Source of the DNA: Terfezia claveryi
Taxonomy: Eukaryota; Ascomycota; Pezizomycetes; Pezizales; Pezizaceae
NCBI GenBank assembly: GCA_015179025.1
Contig: WHUX01000055.1
Location: forward strand, 124,001 to 188,000
Length of the DNA stretch: 64,000 nucleotides
Reading direction: 5' to 3'
The notes under the pieces are model-generated. The model did not search any database and was not told the origin of the DNA. It worked only from the letters and a program-made list of their open reading frames with translations. How positions within the stretch are numbered: position 1 is the stretch's first letter; each line of letters begins with the position of its first letter. This document shows, piece by piece, positions 1 to 12,925 of the stretch. Both the position numbers and the translations under genes were made by a program.

Positions 1-330
1 TAATTCAAGAGGAGAATACCCTGCTAGCCCTGCATCAGACCAAGCCCCAGGGAAAACGAACACACCTTAACATAGAGTGACTGAGCTCCTCCTGTCATTG
101 AACTCAAGTCACCTATCGCCATCACGAATCTTGCGAATATCACCATAAACATCCAGGTCCACCCGCCCCTTGTAGTAACGTTCTTGCAAGGTCGAAGAAG
201 TCGAAGAGTTTACCAGCGTGGCTGAAACTTATTTTCGATATCGTCTATACTTTCCTAGATTTCGGTTACAGAAGGCAACCTTATTTTCTGCAACCTGGCA
301 GCTGTGGAACCTTATATCTTTGGGGTCACA

Positions 331-3300
331 ATGAGTGGGCACCAGGCTATCAATAGTGAGTTGGGACCCGCGATGGCAGATTTCTTGGATTCGAGAGCAC
401 CTGTCTCCTGCCTCATTCTTAAAAAGTTGAACATGCGCATGTCTAATAATTTTGCAGGAGAAGAAGGGGACACGTTTGCCGAGCTCATGCGGCCGCGTTC
501 AACTCCGCCAGTCAATCCTCACGGAAACAATGCCAGCGTGTACGACCCGAGCGGTAGAGTGCAATTTAATATTGATACATCGATAGCGACTCGAAATACT
601 GTACCACGGTATTAAAACCCTTCCATGGGACTTGAAGGTCTATGCTAAGATGTAATTTTCCTAGGCAATCCATCGCAGGCGATGGAGATCATCTATATTC
701 ATCGGGCCTGCGGCGGATCCGACAGGGAACACCACATCCAACACCACCGACCAGCGCTGTCTATCCCAATGGGGCAATGTCGTTGCCTGGGTCCCGAATG
801 GGCTCTATATCTTACTATCCAACTTCGCCAACACTGAACTCATGTGAGGATCTTTCCAGGTTTCCATCGGAGTCTCTACACTCTTTCTCCTTCGCTCATC
901 AGTCTGAGGATTTTCTCCATACTCGACAAAATATCTTAAAACGAAGCTTAGAGTTCATGAGAGATAAGTTTAACTGGTCTGCACAGAGTCCGATGATTAC
1001 TGCTGCACAGGCAAAGGTCGACGGAGATGAAGAAGTGAAAGGAGTTATGGATTTGCTTCAACGAGCCAATTTAGTAAATACGGAATCGACTCGTATGATT
1101 GGGCCAGCAACTGGGCCCGCAGAGATTGATGGGAATCCCTTCGAAAAGAGTTTTGCACCTAATGCACCAGATGCTCCAATGCCATCGCCCAAGTCTGCAC
1201 CCGCAGACTTAGCGGCAAAATTCCCCAATGAGGCCAATATCGATGGGACACGATCCGAGGGTTCCTCCAGGACGGCAACAAACGAATCGAGCTCAACTAC
1301 AAAGACTTCACCTCCTCCTACTCGACGAGCCAGCCTGAAACGGACGTACACTGACACAACCCCATTGACACTTCAAACTAAGCTTATTGATGCAATGGCA
1401 CAACCATACGCTCCTGGAGATCTCGCTGCTCTTTCCGCAGCACCAAGGCTGTCTATATCCGGACCTTCAGTTCACGCCCACACCAATAGATATGCCCCCA
1501 CATCCCAAGCGATTTTCACAACAGAGGCAGATGCCCCTTGGACTATTCTTGCAGCGAATGACCTTGCGTGCTTGGTTTTTGGCTTAACACAGGCAGAAAT
1601 TCGAAAGATTGGCATCCTTGACGTTGTGAAGGAAGAGCGGCGTGAGTGGCTTCAGCAAAAGCTTGAGGCACCAGAGGGCACCAGCATAAGCAATTTCCCA
1701 TATCCCCACAGCCACCATGGTACTCCTAGTCCAAGCATAGCACAATATCAGAACGGTGCTAGAACTGCTTCCAATCGTCGAGTGCAGACTGCTGAGGCGC
1801 AAAAACTTCCGATTGGCCGGCACAGCCTTCATCATACACAGAGGAAGTCTCGTGGTGTGCTCTTATGTGGGGATGTTGTGCCCATACAGAAGCGGAATGG
1901 AAATACGGGAGCTGCAAGTTTATGGGTCAAGGAGAAAAGGGGAGGGTTGATCTGGGTCTTGGAAGAGATCATGGAAGATCTAGCATATCTCTACACATCA
2001 CCAGCGAAGAAGGGTAGAATAACCAAATGGAGTGGCGATACCGACTCAATTTTTGGTGATGGGTCGACACAAGAGGATGTAGACATCTGCGACTTGATAC
2101 CAGAACTCCCGAGAACGGGTGACGGCGATATCGACTTCAACACGGCACAATACGTCCACCAATACACCTCAATAAACAAAGGAGGCAGGATCCCGTGCCA
2201 TGTGATGCCACTTCCAGCAGAGCATGGCGTGAGAGTCTCGTCATTTCCTCATATTGCTGGTATTGTCGTGCTTTCGGCCTCCACTCTTCTCATCACCAGC
2301 TCCAATTCAGTATTTTCTGCCGCCCTTTTTGGATATTCAGACCCAGCAGGACTACACATTGCTCAGCTGATTCCTAATTTTGATCGTCTATTGAGATACA
2401 TAGTTAAAGAGGATAAAATCACACTGGTTGACGGCATGGTTGTTCCAGAGCATTCATTCAGGAAGGCTAAGGCAATGTTATCATTAAGGGATGGAAAAGA
2501 GGATGCAGCACAAGTTTTTGCTCGTCATAATGGGCTGCCAGCGAGGCATCGTGACGGAGGTGAGCTGCGGATTGATGTTCAGATGAGAGTTGTGAATTCG
2601 ACCTCGACAAGGAGAGAGGAAGCGATAATAGAGGGCTCAGATGAAGACTCAGATGAAGAAACATCAGAAATAGTTTACGCATTGTGGATAACCTATTCTC
2701 GTGATCTTCATAGCACAAGCTCCAACGCCGAAAAACATAACGAAGCGCCGATCTTGAAGCGAGCAGTGACTCCTCCTCGACCCACCTCCGTCCAACTCCA
2801 GAAAAACGTCCTCGATAGTCCCAGACCAGACTCCAAATCCTTGAAAACGTCCCAACAGGAGGGTGCTACTGCCCCCACCCCTCCAAGCTCGGATGACGAA
2901 GCGAAAAATTTGAGGAGAGCTAGTACCTCAAGCTCTGTGCCTGCTCCCAGAAGGAAGGTCATCTCAGACTTCTATATTCTTGAGGATATGGGACAAGGTG
3001 CATATGGTCAAGTCAAGCTAGCCCGCTACAGACGCAATCCTCAAAAGCGCGTGGTCCTCAAATATGTAACAAAGAAACGCATTCTTGTTGATACTTGGAC
3101 TAAAGATAGGAAGCTCGGTACTGTGCCGCTGGAAATTCATGTTTTAGACTTCCTTGGTCGGGGGGGACTCAAACATCCCAACATCGTCGAGATGTCAGAC
3201 TTCTTTGAGGACGATGTCAATTATTATATTGAAATGGTTCCCCATGGACTTCCCGGAATGGATCTCTTTGATTATATCGAGCTCAGGGCCAATATGGATG

Positions 3301-3933
3301 AAGAAGAGGCGAGAAATATCTTTGTTCAGGTCGCTCGGGCGATCCATCATCTGCATGTCACAGCTTTGGTTGTTCACCGGGACATCAAAGATGAGAATGT
3401 TGTACTTGATGGCGATGGAAACATCAAGTTGATTGATTTCGGAAGTGCGGCATATATCAGAAATGGACCTTTCGACGTGTTCGTTGGCACGGTTGGTGAG
3501 TCATATACTTACCTCATTAATTTGGTCTCCTCATACTTACAAGAAAAATAAGACTATGCTGCGCCGGAGGTACTTTCCGGACACTCATATGCAGGAAAGC
3601 CACAGGATATTTGGGCATTGGGTGTGCTACTATACACCATTTGTTACAAAGAAAATCCGTTCTACAATGTAAGAAAGTTACCATTATTCGAAGGAGTGAT
3701 CTGGGGCTTATTGCGTGTTTTAGGTTGATGAAATTCTGGACCGGGAACTGCGTATTCCTCATATTATTAGCCAGGAGAACCTTGATTTGATCCGCCTCAT
3801 GCTAGATAGAGATGTAGATCGCCGCCCGACAATTGAGCAGGTCCTAGCCCATCCTTGGTTTGATGGATTACCCGGCCCAAAGGAAGCCCTAGCTCTTGCG
3901 CTGGAGAAAGAACGGGCGTTCAAATCGAGATGA
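331..3933 (+). CDS. psk1: PAS-domain serine/threonine protein kinase (PAS kinase)
   Basis: Probable exons are 331-355, 458-608, 665-3495, 3553-3668 and 3724-3933, giving 1110 residues. The protein kinase domain covers about residues 827-1095. It has a glycine loop GQGAYG (about 835), catalytic HRDIKDEN (H963-R964-D965), DFGSA (D983), and DYAAPE formed exactly across the 3496-3552 intron. A PAS-like segment near residues 345-395 includes PWTILAANDLACLVFGL. The rest of the long N-terminal half is Ser/Pro/Thr-rich and probably disordered. Known family role: PAS kinases (yeast Psk1/Psk2) tie nutrient state to glycogen, cell-wall glucan and translation control in the cytoplasm. The start is the first ATG in the upstream reading frame, with A at -3. 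The first intron (356-457) is 102 bp and in frame, so its use is less certain than the others. The intron at 609-664 has a clear CTAAG branch site and CCTAG acceptor. Confidence 0.92.
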
Positions 3934-6900
3934 GCGTCCCTCATTAACAGACAGATCATAGAACAAACAAGAGTATTATGGATGCTCTGACTAACATCCC
4001 TTTTCAGTTGACAATACATGGACTTTCAAGACATAAAGCTCGGAGTTTGATGGTTTTTTTTTATGGGTTCCTTCCATTTCCTTAGATTACTTTGAATTTC
4101 ATATCTTTTCGTCTTAAGAAGGGGAGGCGTTTTTTCTGATCTTCTCGTCTTTTGAGGTTTTTTATTCCTTTAGTACATTTCTTTTTCTATTCCATCGTTT
4201 TTTATTGTTTTATATTGCGTTGCGTGGTTTTATGGTCCATGTCTTGCTTTAGACCGCATGCATGCATAACTATAATCACTGCATTTCTCATAACGTTGGC
4301 GCGGAAAGATTGATTGCTACCCACAGTTGCTCCATGCGATGCAAGTAGACAGTGAATGGGAATTAAAGCTACCCATGTTTAAACAGGAAAGAGGCGCGCG
4401 TATTTCTGCGATCGGAGGATGGTGCAGATCATGCGGCGTATTTGGTTCCGTTTTCCTTATATATTGTTGTTTCTTCAGCTTTGGTAACAAAGGATTATGG
4501 GATTGACAGGACGCCGCACAGGCATGCGTTGGGAGGGTTTATCAAAAATTTCAAGGTATTGTTACCGGGTGGGTTCAAGGTGGGTTCCATGAAAGTATAC
4601 TTTCATGTTGTTTATTCAAGTTTCTTCTATGCGTTTCTGGCCCTGTCTTCTTGTTCTGTTTACATTTGATCTGTTTTGTTTATGTTTGTGTTCGATAAGA
4701 ATATTCTTATTTAGATCTCGATTTGCAGATTTGCAGTTGTTGATTTTATTGGTTCGCATTGAAGTGAAGGGCGGCGGACAGCAATGGGCAGCTAGGGCGA
4801 TTGGAGCAGATCCATCCACCCTTCTTATCCCTACCTCTCTGAGCAGCACGGGTAAGAGGGATACATGAGTGGGAAGCAAAGTACATGACTGTGGGAAGTA
4901 AGTGGGGGATGTTGGTACATGTGAATATATCTCGTTTGTCTGTTCTGCTTTCGTTGGTTCTGTAAATAGAGCCGGAGTGGCAAGTAAGGGAAAGTTCAGA
5001 AGTGACTCTGGTATGAGAACAAACAAAACCTCCAAAAACAGATGTTTCTACGTTCTCCACACCACGAACTTACTGGGACTGTAATCATCACTGCACGTAG
5101 TCTACTGCGCTCAATAACATAGTGCATAGACAGTGCATCGGTGTGCAGAGAGTAGGTCTATGCTGCTGGTTCTACATGTACTGTACATACGCCACTTATA
5201 GGCGAGATCGGCAATGCAAACTTAAGGTGAGGCTTGAAGATCGTTGTGGACCCAAGCTAATTGTTTTTTCTCAATTCTGAAAGCACGACACCATATTGGG
5301 GGTATGGGCTATGTGGTTGATGTATGTCACCATTTGATGATTGGCTGTGCAATACTACTTTGACTAGAATGTGTATCAAGATACTGTATTACCATGTCTT
5401 TGGTCACCAATACCATACTGCATGGACTATGGTACTGGCACTTGGTCTGTGGGCTCGGAATTTGAGTTCTCTAGTAATTATGTTGGGAACTATCAAGCGT
5501 TGTGAACAGGTGGGGAGAACTTCGACTCAGCTGTGTGGCTTGGCGTTTGAGATACGCTGGGGTCGGATATATAATGTATATGAGTGTTGTGTAGGAATAG
5601 GCAGGGGTTGGCATGGAGGCTGTTTGATTCAAATTATTATGATATGAGCAAGTGAAAATTCAAAATGGGTCCCGTTTTGAAATTGGAGTTTCATGTGGAC
5701 CGTTCATGATTAGAAGATGTTGGGCTGTATCACTGTCTTGTGGCGGTGCCTAATTGGCACTCAGCTGGGCCTAACTATATCTTTTTCTATTCTTTGGTAC
5801 ATGTTTACGGGCCCTTGGGGCCATCGAGACTACCTGGGGCCGTTGCTCCAAGTATGCAACATTAAGGTGGCCGACCATGCGCCGGATTAGCTGTTACCCT
5901 CAACTCGACAGCGAGCCCGCCGAGATCTCACTAGATGTACCTACCCTACCTACTTACTATGATCTTCCTCCCCTCCACAAAGAATCCTAGTATTAAAGCT
6001 ATCTCCAAGATATATGATTGGACGCTTAGATCTTAGATTTCACTTTCATCTACTATGACGACTTGAGTTTTCGTGAAACTCAGAAACAATTTTCACCACT
6101 TAGATCTCGGCAACTATACTTATCATAGTGTCAGCCCAGGCATGTGTTCTCCAATTCCATGGTAACCGAATTGCGCTTTGCGTATTGTGTACAGTACGTA
6201 TGGCAAGTATTTCCGCGGTACACCAGTTTCTGCTTCAGAGGCTCGTATCCCCTTTTCATCTTTTTCAAACGTTTCACTACAAGACAGGAAACACTGGTAT
6301 CCATCCTTCAAGCTACATAAGGCAAAGACTGTGGGGCGATCGCGAATCACAAACCCTGATGTTGCCATCCGAAATTCTTTCGTTTCAGATTTACATTAAG
6401 GCGTCGTCACCTCGGTGATATGACAACCCTACTTCCCTACCCAAACAGTGGGAGGCGAACTTCCATAGGAGTTCTCCGTATCCGACCCTGCAATGATCAA
6501 CACGTATAAACCCCAGAATACTTATACACTTTGATTGGCTTGGCCCCAAGCTATGTCGAATCTAGATTCAGGACGGCGAATTTTTTTTTTTTTTTTTCTT
6601 TTCTTTTCTTTTTCAGGCATTCGGCAACCAGGCTAGTTATCGGTTGTGCAGCTTTCCCGACAGCTATAATATAGATATTCGGCACAGATATATACGTATA
6701 TATCGATACTTTGCCTAAGATTGATTTGAGCCACATAGGTGATGCATCCAGACTCAATTTCGGTCTGTGCTCGTTTTACGCCTATGTACTTGTACATGTA
6801 GCCGCACTGCAGAGGGATTTATGTTGACAAAACCTTAGATTTTCAAACCAAGATAGCCTCGTTCTCGTACAAAAAAGAAACCCTTGCCCTACTTCCATAA

Positions 6901-9900
6901 GGCTACCTCGTCCTCACTTTCCCTCTAAAAAAACATCCCTCTCTGATAATCGCCGGGCTAGGCCCAGGGATAATACATTACAGTACGAGATCTCTAGATC
7001 TGTTCCTGCTTTTGTTCTCAATGAGTATCCAAAGCCTGAGACTCCTACAGGGATGTGCGGCAGGTGAATAATAAGACTACGGCAGGTGAAGTTACAACTT
7101 TTTTCATCTCGACGCATATGCAGGAAGAAAAAATTTGATCGTTCGGGTTTTCTTGCATGAGTCTTGTGTTCCGCATATGTACCTACCTTTACCTACACAA
7201 CTTTCAGGGGGCTTTCATCAACCCCGGTGAAGTCTAATTGCCATCCAAATAGGTATCGGTAGCAGCATTCCTGGAAGGTCTAAATCGGTGGATCTGACCA
7301 ACATCAAAGTATGCACATAGTTATTACTGATAATGAAAGGTGGATACCGGGAGGTTTTGGTCGTATGTTTTTATGCATATGCAACTAATAAGTCAATAAG
7401 TAATCATGAAGCTCACTGAGAACTTGGTGTGTACCATTCTTGGTAGCTAGTTACAATCAGGGCAAATGACTTACATATAAACATTTGCCCCAGCTCCAAT
7501 ATACCGGGGATGGTGACCGACATTAGGCCTGGGCTCAATGGTTTACCATACCATATGCGGATTTTCTTCAGGAACATTCACGTGGGAGTCTCAGGATTAC
7601 GTTAGGTACCTAGCCCCCTTTCTGCGGTACCCAGTAAGTTACTTTATAAGATTAACTGTATGTGTAACTCATTTAGGACACTGCACTTTAATCGTTTTTT
7701 TGCGTGGGTACAAGAGGGAATAGTGAACCTGATCCTTTCTTGCGAAATATAATTAGACGATCTGTTGTTAAAAATACCAGAACACAGGTAATCTAAACAA
7801 ATATTAAGCAAATATTTGAGTTTTGAGTGACCTAAGGTTAATGGGTCATATGAACAATTTATTATTCACCAAAAGCAATCCGCGCTAGTATGGATAGGAT
7901 CTGACTCGTCCACGGAAAAAGAAAAGCTGGTCGAAACCTGAAACCTAGCCAGTTGTCTTGCGGTACATAAGGGGCTGTTGATTAGTTTGGTTGGGTCTCG
8001 CTCGACAACATTCTGCAGCATGCATTACCTATCTTGAAGATGAAATTCTCGGCTGCCATTGGAAATCCATCCGAGCTAGTTGTCACAGGGCCTTGGGTTG
8101 AGATCGGCCAATTGAAGCTGTAGAGAGCTTGGTGAAGTTTATCCTGACATCAGTGATGATTCTAGTGGCCACTCTTTGCCTGCTTGAGGCGAGAAATGAT
8201 TGGTGGCCATTGATGATGTATTTGTGTCATGACTCGTCGAAGTTTTCTACAAGAAAGTCCTAGTCATTGCTATCTTGGGCACCTCTTCAGCTCTCGGTCC
8301 CCCCAGTCGAGGTATTGTTGTGGCTAAGCTTCCTGCCGTAGTATCGTGGAGTTTACACGGTGGTGGACTGAGATTCAACGTATCAATTGCAAACTAGGAG
8401 GTAGGCACGACAAGAAAAAGATCAGAGTCAGGGGGCAGATATTTAGTCGATGAGTTCAAGATTCATACGAACGCCCACGTCCTTCGATATCCAAGGTGGA
8501 AAGCTCTTCCGTTTTGCTTTGTGGTGACTACAGTGCACGTGGTTGTTTTCTCGGCGCCAGGTGAGGCTCACGTCTCACAAGCTCAAGGGGTTCGGAGCAT
8601 CCGTAGAGGTGAAGTTAACTCGTAGTATCGGAGGAGTCTAGGCCTGGAAGCCCTCCCAGTGCTTCGTCTATATTTCTTGTTCGCCTGGTCGGGTTGGTGT
8701 GCACGGTACCGTGCCGCTGGCCTTTCCTTGCAATAGTCCCAACATCCAGTAACCTGCCCCAAGGCATCTTCATCCACACTTCTCAGTTCCTAGACTTCAC
8801 CAGCAAGGGGAGATCCATCTGGATCTTTGATACTCTGACGCCATCTGTGAGTCTATTCTTCACCTGGGTCAAAGAGATCTTTTCCCTTCGCTTCTGTGTC
8901 TATTCAAGCTGGGAACTAGCGTAAAGTAATACTTTACCGACTCTCGCCTCGTAAGGTAGTTAACCAGCCACTTGACTGTTTGCTAACCCTGGCACGTTGA
9001 GACTACCTGAGCCACCGTCAACCTTCCTCCCTTACTGGCTGCTCATTAACTCAGTACTTCCCTTCCTACTCCTTCACACACAGTATCGCTCCGGGCTCGA
9101 TTTCTGCCAGGGAGATAAAATACGAATTTCGAATTCGACGTTCACACACGGTCCTTTCCAGCAATCACCATCGGAAAGTCCTTCATTTGTCGCTTTCACT
9201 GCATCTATTAACGACCGCATGCAAAGCAGGGTAGAACGGAAGAGCATTCACTAAAGGGTTTGATCGGGATACAGATACAGGAACGGTTAATATTATTGGG
9301 GCTTTTTCATTTTCTCGTGGAGGCACGCTGGACGTACTTCGCACTGTCTTAGACCTGCAACAACAACGATAATAGTGTACCGGATTGTGAAAGAATTAGG
9401 TCTTGCGAAAAAACAGCCCGCCATCATCAGGCAAGATATACCAAAAAGTTGTTAACACACGCATTACGCTTCTTCATTGTGCGACACGCGCATATCCACA
9501 AGTGGCGCATCCGGTGAATTAGTACTGCTGCGAGCTTCTGTGTGCGAAACGGTGAGAGTTGGCTCCGGTGATATCTGGACAGTCGAAGGTGGATTGGGGC
9601 AAGGCCGCTGACGGTGTTTTGGGATACAGGCATACGTTCTGCATTCTAATAGGTTTTAATAGGGGTGTGGCATCACTTAAGTCGCAAGGGAAACATCAAG
9701 TGGTGAACCACATATTCCTCTTCAGTTGTGCCTGGTGTCGCTTTTGCCTTTATTTTCACTCCCTTGCAATATTCCGACGCGCAAATCCCTAAATCTCTGA
9801 GGGAGGGGGTTCGTATTTTTATCCATCTTTGTTGGTTGCTACAATTGGTGTTGGAAGTGAGTTGCCGCCGCCCCTCCCTTTTCTGCACTCTTCTGTCTAT

Positions 9901-10525
9901 TTTAGTACCTGTCGCACATCTATTTTGGGCCCGCAGCCAGCCATGCACGTTGCAACCAACGAGATGCGGTATGGCGGCTTTTACCCATTGGTGCGCGCTC
10001 TCACAGGAAGGATCCCATCCCACGTCCCAGCCTGCCTGCAGTGACCAGCTGGGTGGACACCTGCTTCATTGAAATACACTCTCTGCTCGTTTATACCCCG
10101 AACCTTTAATCTCCAATCGCGGCTGTTTCTATACATATATTTGTGATTGATGGGACTTTGCTGACGGTACAGGAGGGATAGTAAAGGGTTGCTCAGGGTG
10201 TCCTTTATCATACTCCGCGACACATTTGGGTCAGACCTTTCTCCTCTGAGACTGATCGTCCCACCTAAATTGGAACAGCCGTTCTCGGGTCGACTTGTCG
10301 AGCCGTGCGCGTACTTTACTAACTAGATTTCCTGGATCTCACATCTGCCAGTGTGTGGCAAGGGTCCTCAGTCAGGACGCCACTGTATCTTGGTTAAAAG
10401 AGTCCTAGGTACCCACCGGCCCTCTGGTTCCTCTGCCTTTTTCCATTTTGCGTAACCATCTGCGTCACGTTAACGGACTGCATATCTCTTTCTTTGTTAT
10501 CCCTCAATTCTCTGAATTTCTAACC
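3934..10525. other. Gene-free 6.6 kb interval
   Basis: No reading frame here has domain character, good codon structure or convincing splice sites. Just after the kinase stop (4000-4250) the sequence is T-rich, as expected for a 3' UTR. A T-tract with a C/T run lies at about 6581-6616. A 14-base palindrome GCACGGTACCGTGC lies near 8700. Part of the right end (about 10-10.5 kb) is likely promoter and 5' leader of the phosphatase gene. Nothing else is supportable. Confidence 0.6.
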
Positions 10526-12925
10526 ATGATAATGGTTCAACAAGCTGATGGTTCGTCCCTCAAAAGAACATACACCTTAGTTTCCGACTCACATCCAACG
10601 CCGTCGCCTACAGGCAGTCGTGAGGATACGTCCAAGTCTAGGTCAACACTAATATCTGCCGCACAACATCGTATGTCAATATCGCTGAAACGCCGTTATC
10701 CGTTTTGCAACTCCCCATTATCATCATCATTTACTCCAGATTCCACATCACCGGTAGAGCCAAAGGCCTCGGCGTTTCTCAAACCCGAGATTGAGGACAT
10801 AGTCATGACAGGGTGTCAGCCGGTAACAAATCAGTTTCATAGCTTACCCCATACCAAGGCGACCACGTTTCCGGTCATGACTAGTAGCTCCGCTGGAGCA
10901 CTATCATATGAACAACTGCATAATAATGATAGTACATCAACCTCAGCCTCATCGTCTAATAATTCTTCCCCCACAACTACAATATCAACAACGGAGTCCT
11001 CTAGTGCAGAGACAGACACAGGCTCCGATACAAACTCACCAATAACGGCAATACTACCTTTATCCGACTTCTCATCAAAGACGATGGGGAGAAGCTCCAC
11101 TGAACAGCTGATGATCGTTCCACCTACATGCACAGGAAGTTCCTCTCCACAGTCCATATCACCTAGTAAAAAGGCCCGAAATGCGAAAAATTTGTCCCTG
11201 AATGTGCCCCCTCCTGGGGGAATAGCCCGAGCCCAACCAACAGGAGTAGATCCATCAATACAAGGTGTCAGTCCAAGATCAATGTCGGCACCAAATTCCC
11301 CAGCATTCATATTGCCCCCCCCCCCACCAGCACCAAAACGAAAACCGAGCAATCTTGGCCTGACCATTAAGCTTCCATCCACACTGGGCCAGTCGTCAGG
11401 TATTCAGGCTGTTGGCAAGAGTGGACTCAGACACCACCAGTCATCACCCTCATTATTTTCCCCTGGTCCTGGTTCGATGCCTGGGGGAATGAGACTGCCA
11501 CCAATGGGCGGTTCTCGATTATTCCAGCCACCTCAACAGATGATCCCGGAGTCCATTCCTTCCTCACAGTCATCGGCCTCATCAATTTCACCTCCACGAT
11601 CACCACCTCCAGTTCTCACAGAAATGGATGAGGAGTTCGAGGATGAACCACGATCAGGTGAAGCTAAATCACCGGCTTATCCTGCAGGACCTGTTTGCAT
11701 ATTTGAGCCCAACGTCTATCTGTTTGCCGAACCGGATGCCAAGTTGGCAAGCGAGTTTGACGTTGTGATAAACGTAGCTAGGGAGGTATTGAATCCGTTT
11801 GATGTGCGGGATAAAGAGCTTGCTGAAAAGCTTCGAGAGGAAAGGGAGGAACGGAAGATGAGTCGAAGAATATCTTTAGCACCCGAAACCGCCTGCACTG
11901 ATGCCTCGTTCACCACAGCTTTTGAAGGCTTCAGCCCAATAAACACCCCAAAAGTCACAGGCAGCGGTAAAACAGAATACATTCACATATCATGGGATCA
12001 CAATACACCCATAGTTGATGAGCTCCCTGACCTGGTCAAAATAATAAAGGACAGGGTAACCGGTGGAAAGAAGGTTCTAGTGCACTGCCAGTGCGGTGTG
12101 AGCAGGTCCGCTAGTTTGTTAATAGCGTACGCTTTGTTTATGAAGCCAGAGCAGACAGTCCAGGAAGCCTACGATACGGTAAAACGAAGAAGCAAGTGGA
12201 TAGGGCCGAATATGAGTTTAATCTTCCAGCTACTGGAGTGGAAAAAGAGGCTGGGAAAGGAAGATATGGGCCAGCCAGGTTTTCGGCCCGGGATGATGGG
12301 GAAGCAATCGTCCACTCAAAGTAATAATTTTGGACGAAAAGGGCGAGGAAGTTTGTTAGTGGAGAATGAAGAGGGTGATAACATGGTTGAGCCACTAACA
12401 GCACCGTTACCTCATCGACCACCACCTGCTTCTCCGATGCGGCTAAAACCGACGAATGCTAAGTATCACCACATACCCCAGATGGTACGAACGCGGTCAG
12501 AAAATGGTGGTATGTTATTAGATTTCATGCCAGGGCCTTCTTCTGCACCCCCTGGTATGATTACGATACCCCATAAAAAATTCCCTCCCATGCAGGAAGC
12601 CCTATCGGATCCAGTGAATCTTGCAGAAAGCGACTTCAGCTTAGTGCAAGACTCTTCATCTTACGCAATACAAGCCGAACATCAGCCAAGGGAGCGTAAG
12701 GTGGGGCCAATACGTCCCGAGGATGGCAAGAAGCCACTGGGCTTTGGTCAATCGCACGACGATACACCACCAACGCCTTCATTCAGATCACCACGGAATA
12801 GCGGGTATTTTGGCTTCGGGATACCGTTGCGGAGGGAAATACCAGGGTTTGTCTTGGAGGATCCAAGGAGCCCCAATAGGGGAACAGAGACTCCAATTAT
12901 AAGGAGTATATTTGATGTATTGTAG
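10526..12925 (+). CDS. MSG5: Dual-specificity MAP-kinase phosphatase, Msg5 type
   Basis: This is a single-exon gene of 799 residues. The start is the first ATG in frame; a second Met follows two codons later. Residues 1-385 are Ser/Thr/Pro-rich and probably disordered. The conserved part begins near AGPVCIFEPNVYLFAEPDAK and continues through FDVVINVAREVLNP, the arrangement typical of yeast Msg5/Sdp1 and S. pombe Pmp1. The phosphatase signature VHCQCGVSRSASLLIAYAL gives nucleophile Cys521 and phosphate-binding Arg527. The segment PIVDELPDLVKIIKDRV before it fits the general-acid loop region (Asp). Known role: dephosphorylates the Thr and Tyr of the activation loop in cell-wall-integrity and pheromone MAP kinases. 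The C-terminal 200 residues are again low complexity. A motif SLKRTYT at residues 11-17, with a related SLKRRYP further on, may be a docking or regulatory site; SLKRTYT also occurs in the neighbouring kinase. Confidence 0.93.
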   Translation: MIMVQQADGSSLKRTYTLVSDSHPTPSPTGSREDTSKSRSTLISAAQHRMSISLKRRYPFCNSPLSSSFTPDSTSPVEPKASAFLKPEIEDIVMTGCQPVTNQFHSLPHTKATTFPVMTSSSAGALSYEQLHNNDSTSTSASSSNNSSPTTTISTTESSSAETDTGSDTNSPITAILPLSDFSSKTMGRSSTEQLMIVPPTCTGSSSPQSISPSKKARNAKNLSLNVPPPGGIARAQPTGVDPSIQGVSPRSMSAPNSPAFILPPPPPAPKRKPSNLGLTIKLPSTLGQSSGIQAVGKSGLRHHQSSPSLFSPGPGSMPGGMRLPPMGGSRLFQPPQQMIPESIPSSQSSASSISPPRSPPPVLTEMDEEFEDEPRSGEAKSPAYPAGPVCIFEPNVYLFAEPDAKLASEFDVVINVAREVLNPFDVRDKELAEKLREEREERKMSRRISLAPETACTDASFTTAFEGFSPINTPKVTGSGKTEYIHISWDHNTPIVDELPDLVKIIKDRVTGGKKVLVHCQCGVSRSASLLIAYALFMKPEQTVQEAYDTVKRRSKWIGPNMSLIFQLLEWKKRLGKEDMGQPGFRPGMMGKQSSTQSNNFGRKGRGSLLVENEEGDNMVEPLTAPLPHRPPPASPMRLKPTNAKYHHIPQMVRTRSENGGMLLDFMPGPSSAPPGMITIPHKKFPPMQEALSDPVNLAESDFSLVQDSSSYAIQAEHQPRERKVGPIRPEDGKKPLGFGQSHDDTPPTPSFRSPRNSGYFGFGIPLRREIPGFVLEDPRSPNRGTETPIIRSIFDVL

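Noticed and set aside
10837..11382. 181-codon minus-strand frame in the phosphatase gene
   Set aside because: Antisense shadow of a Ser/Pro-rich coding region.
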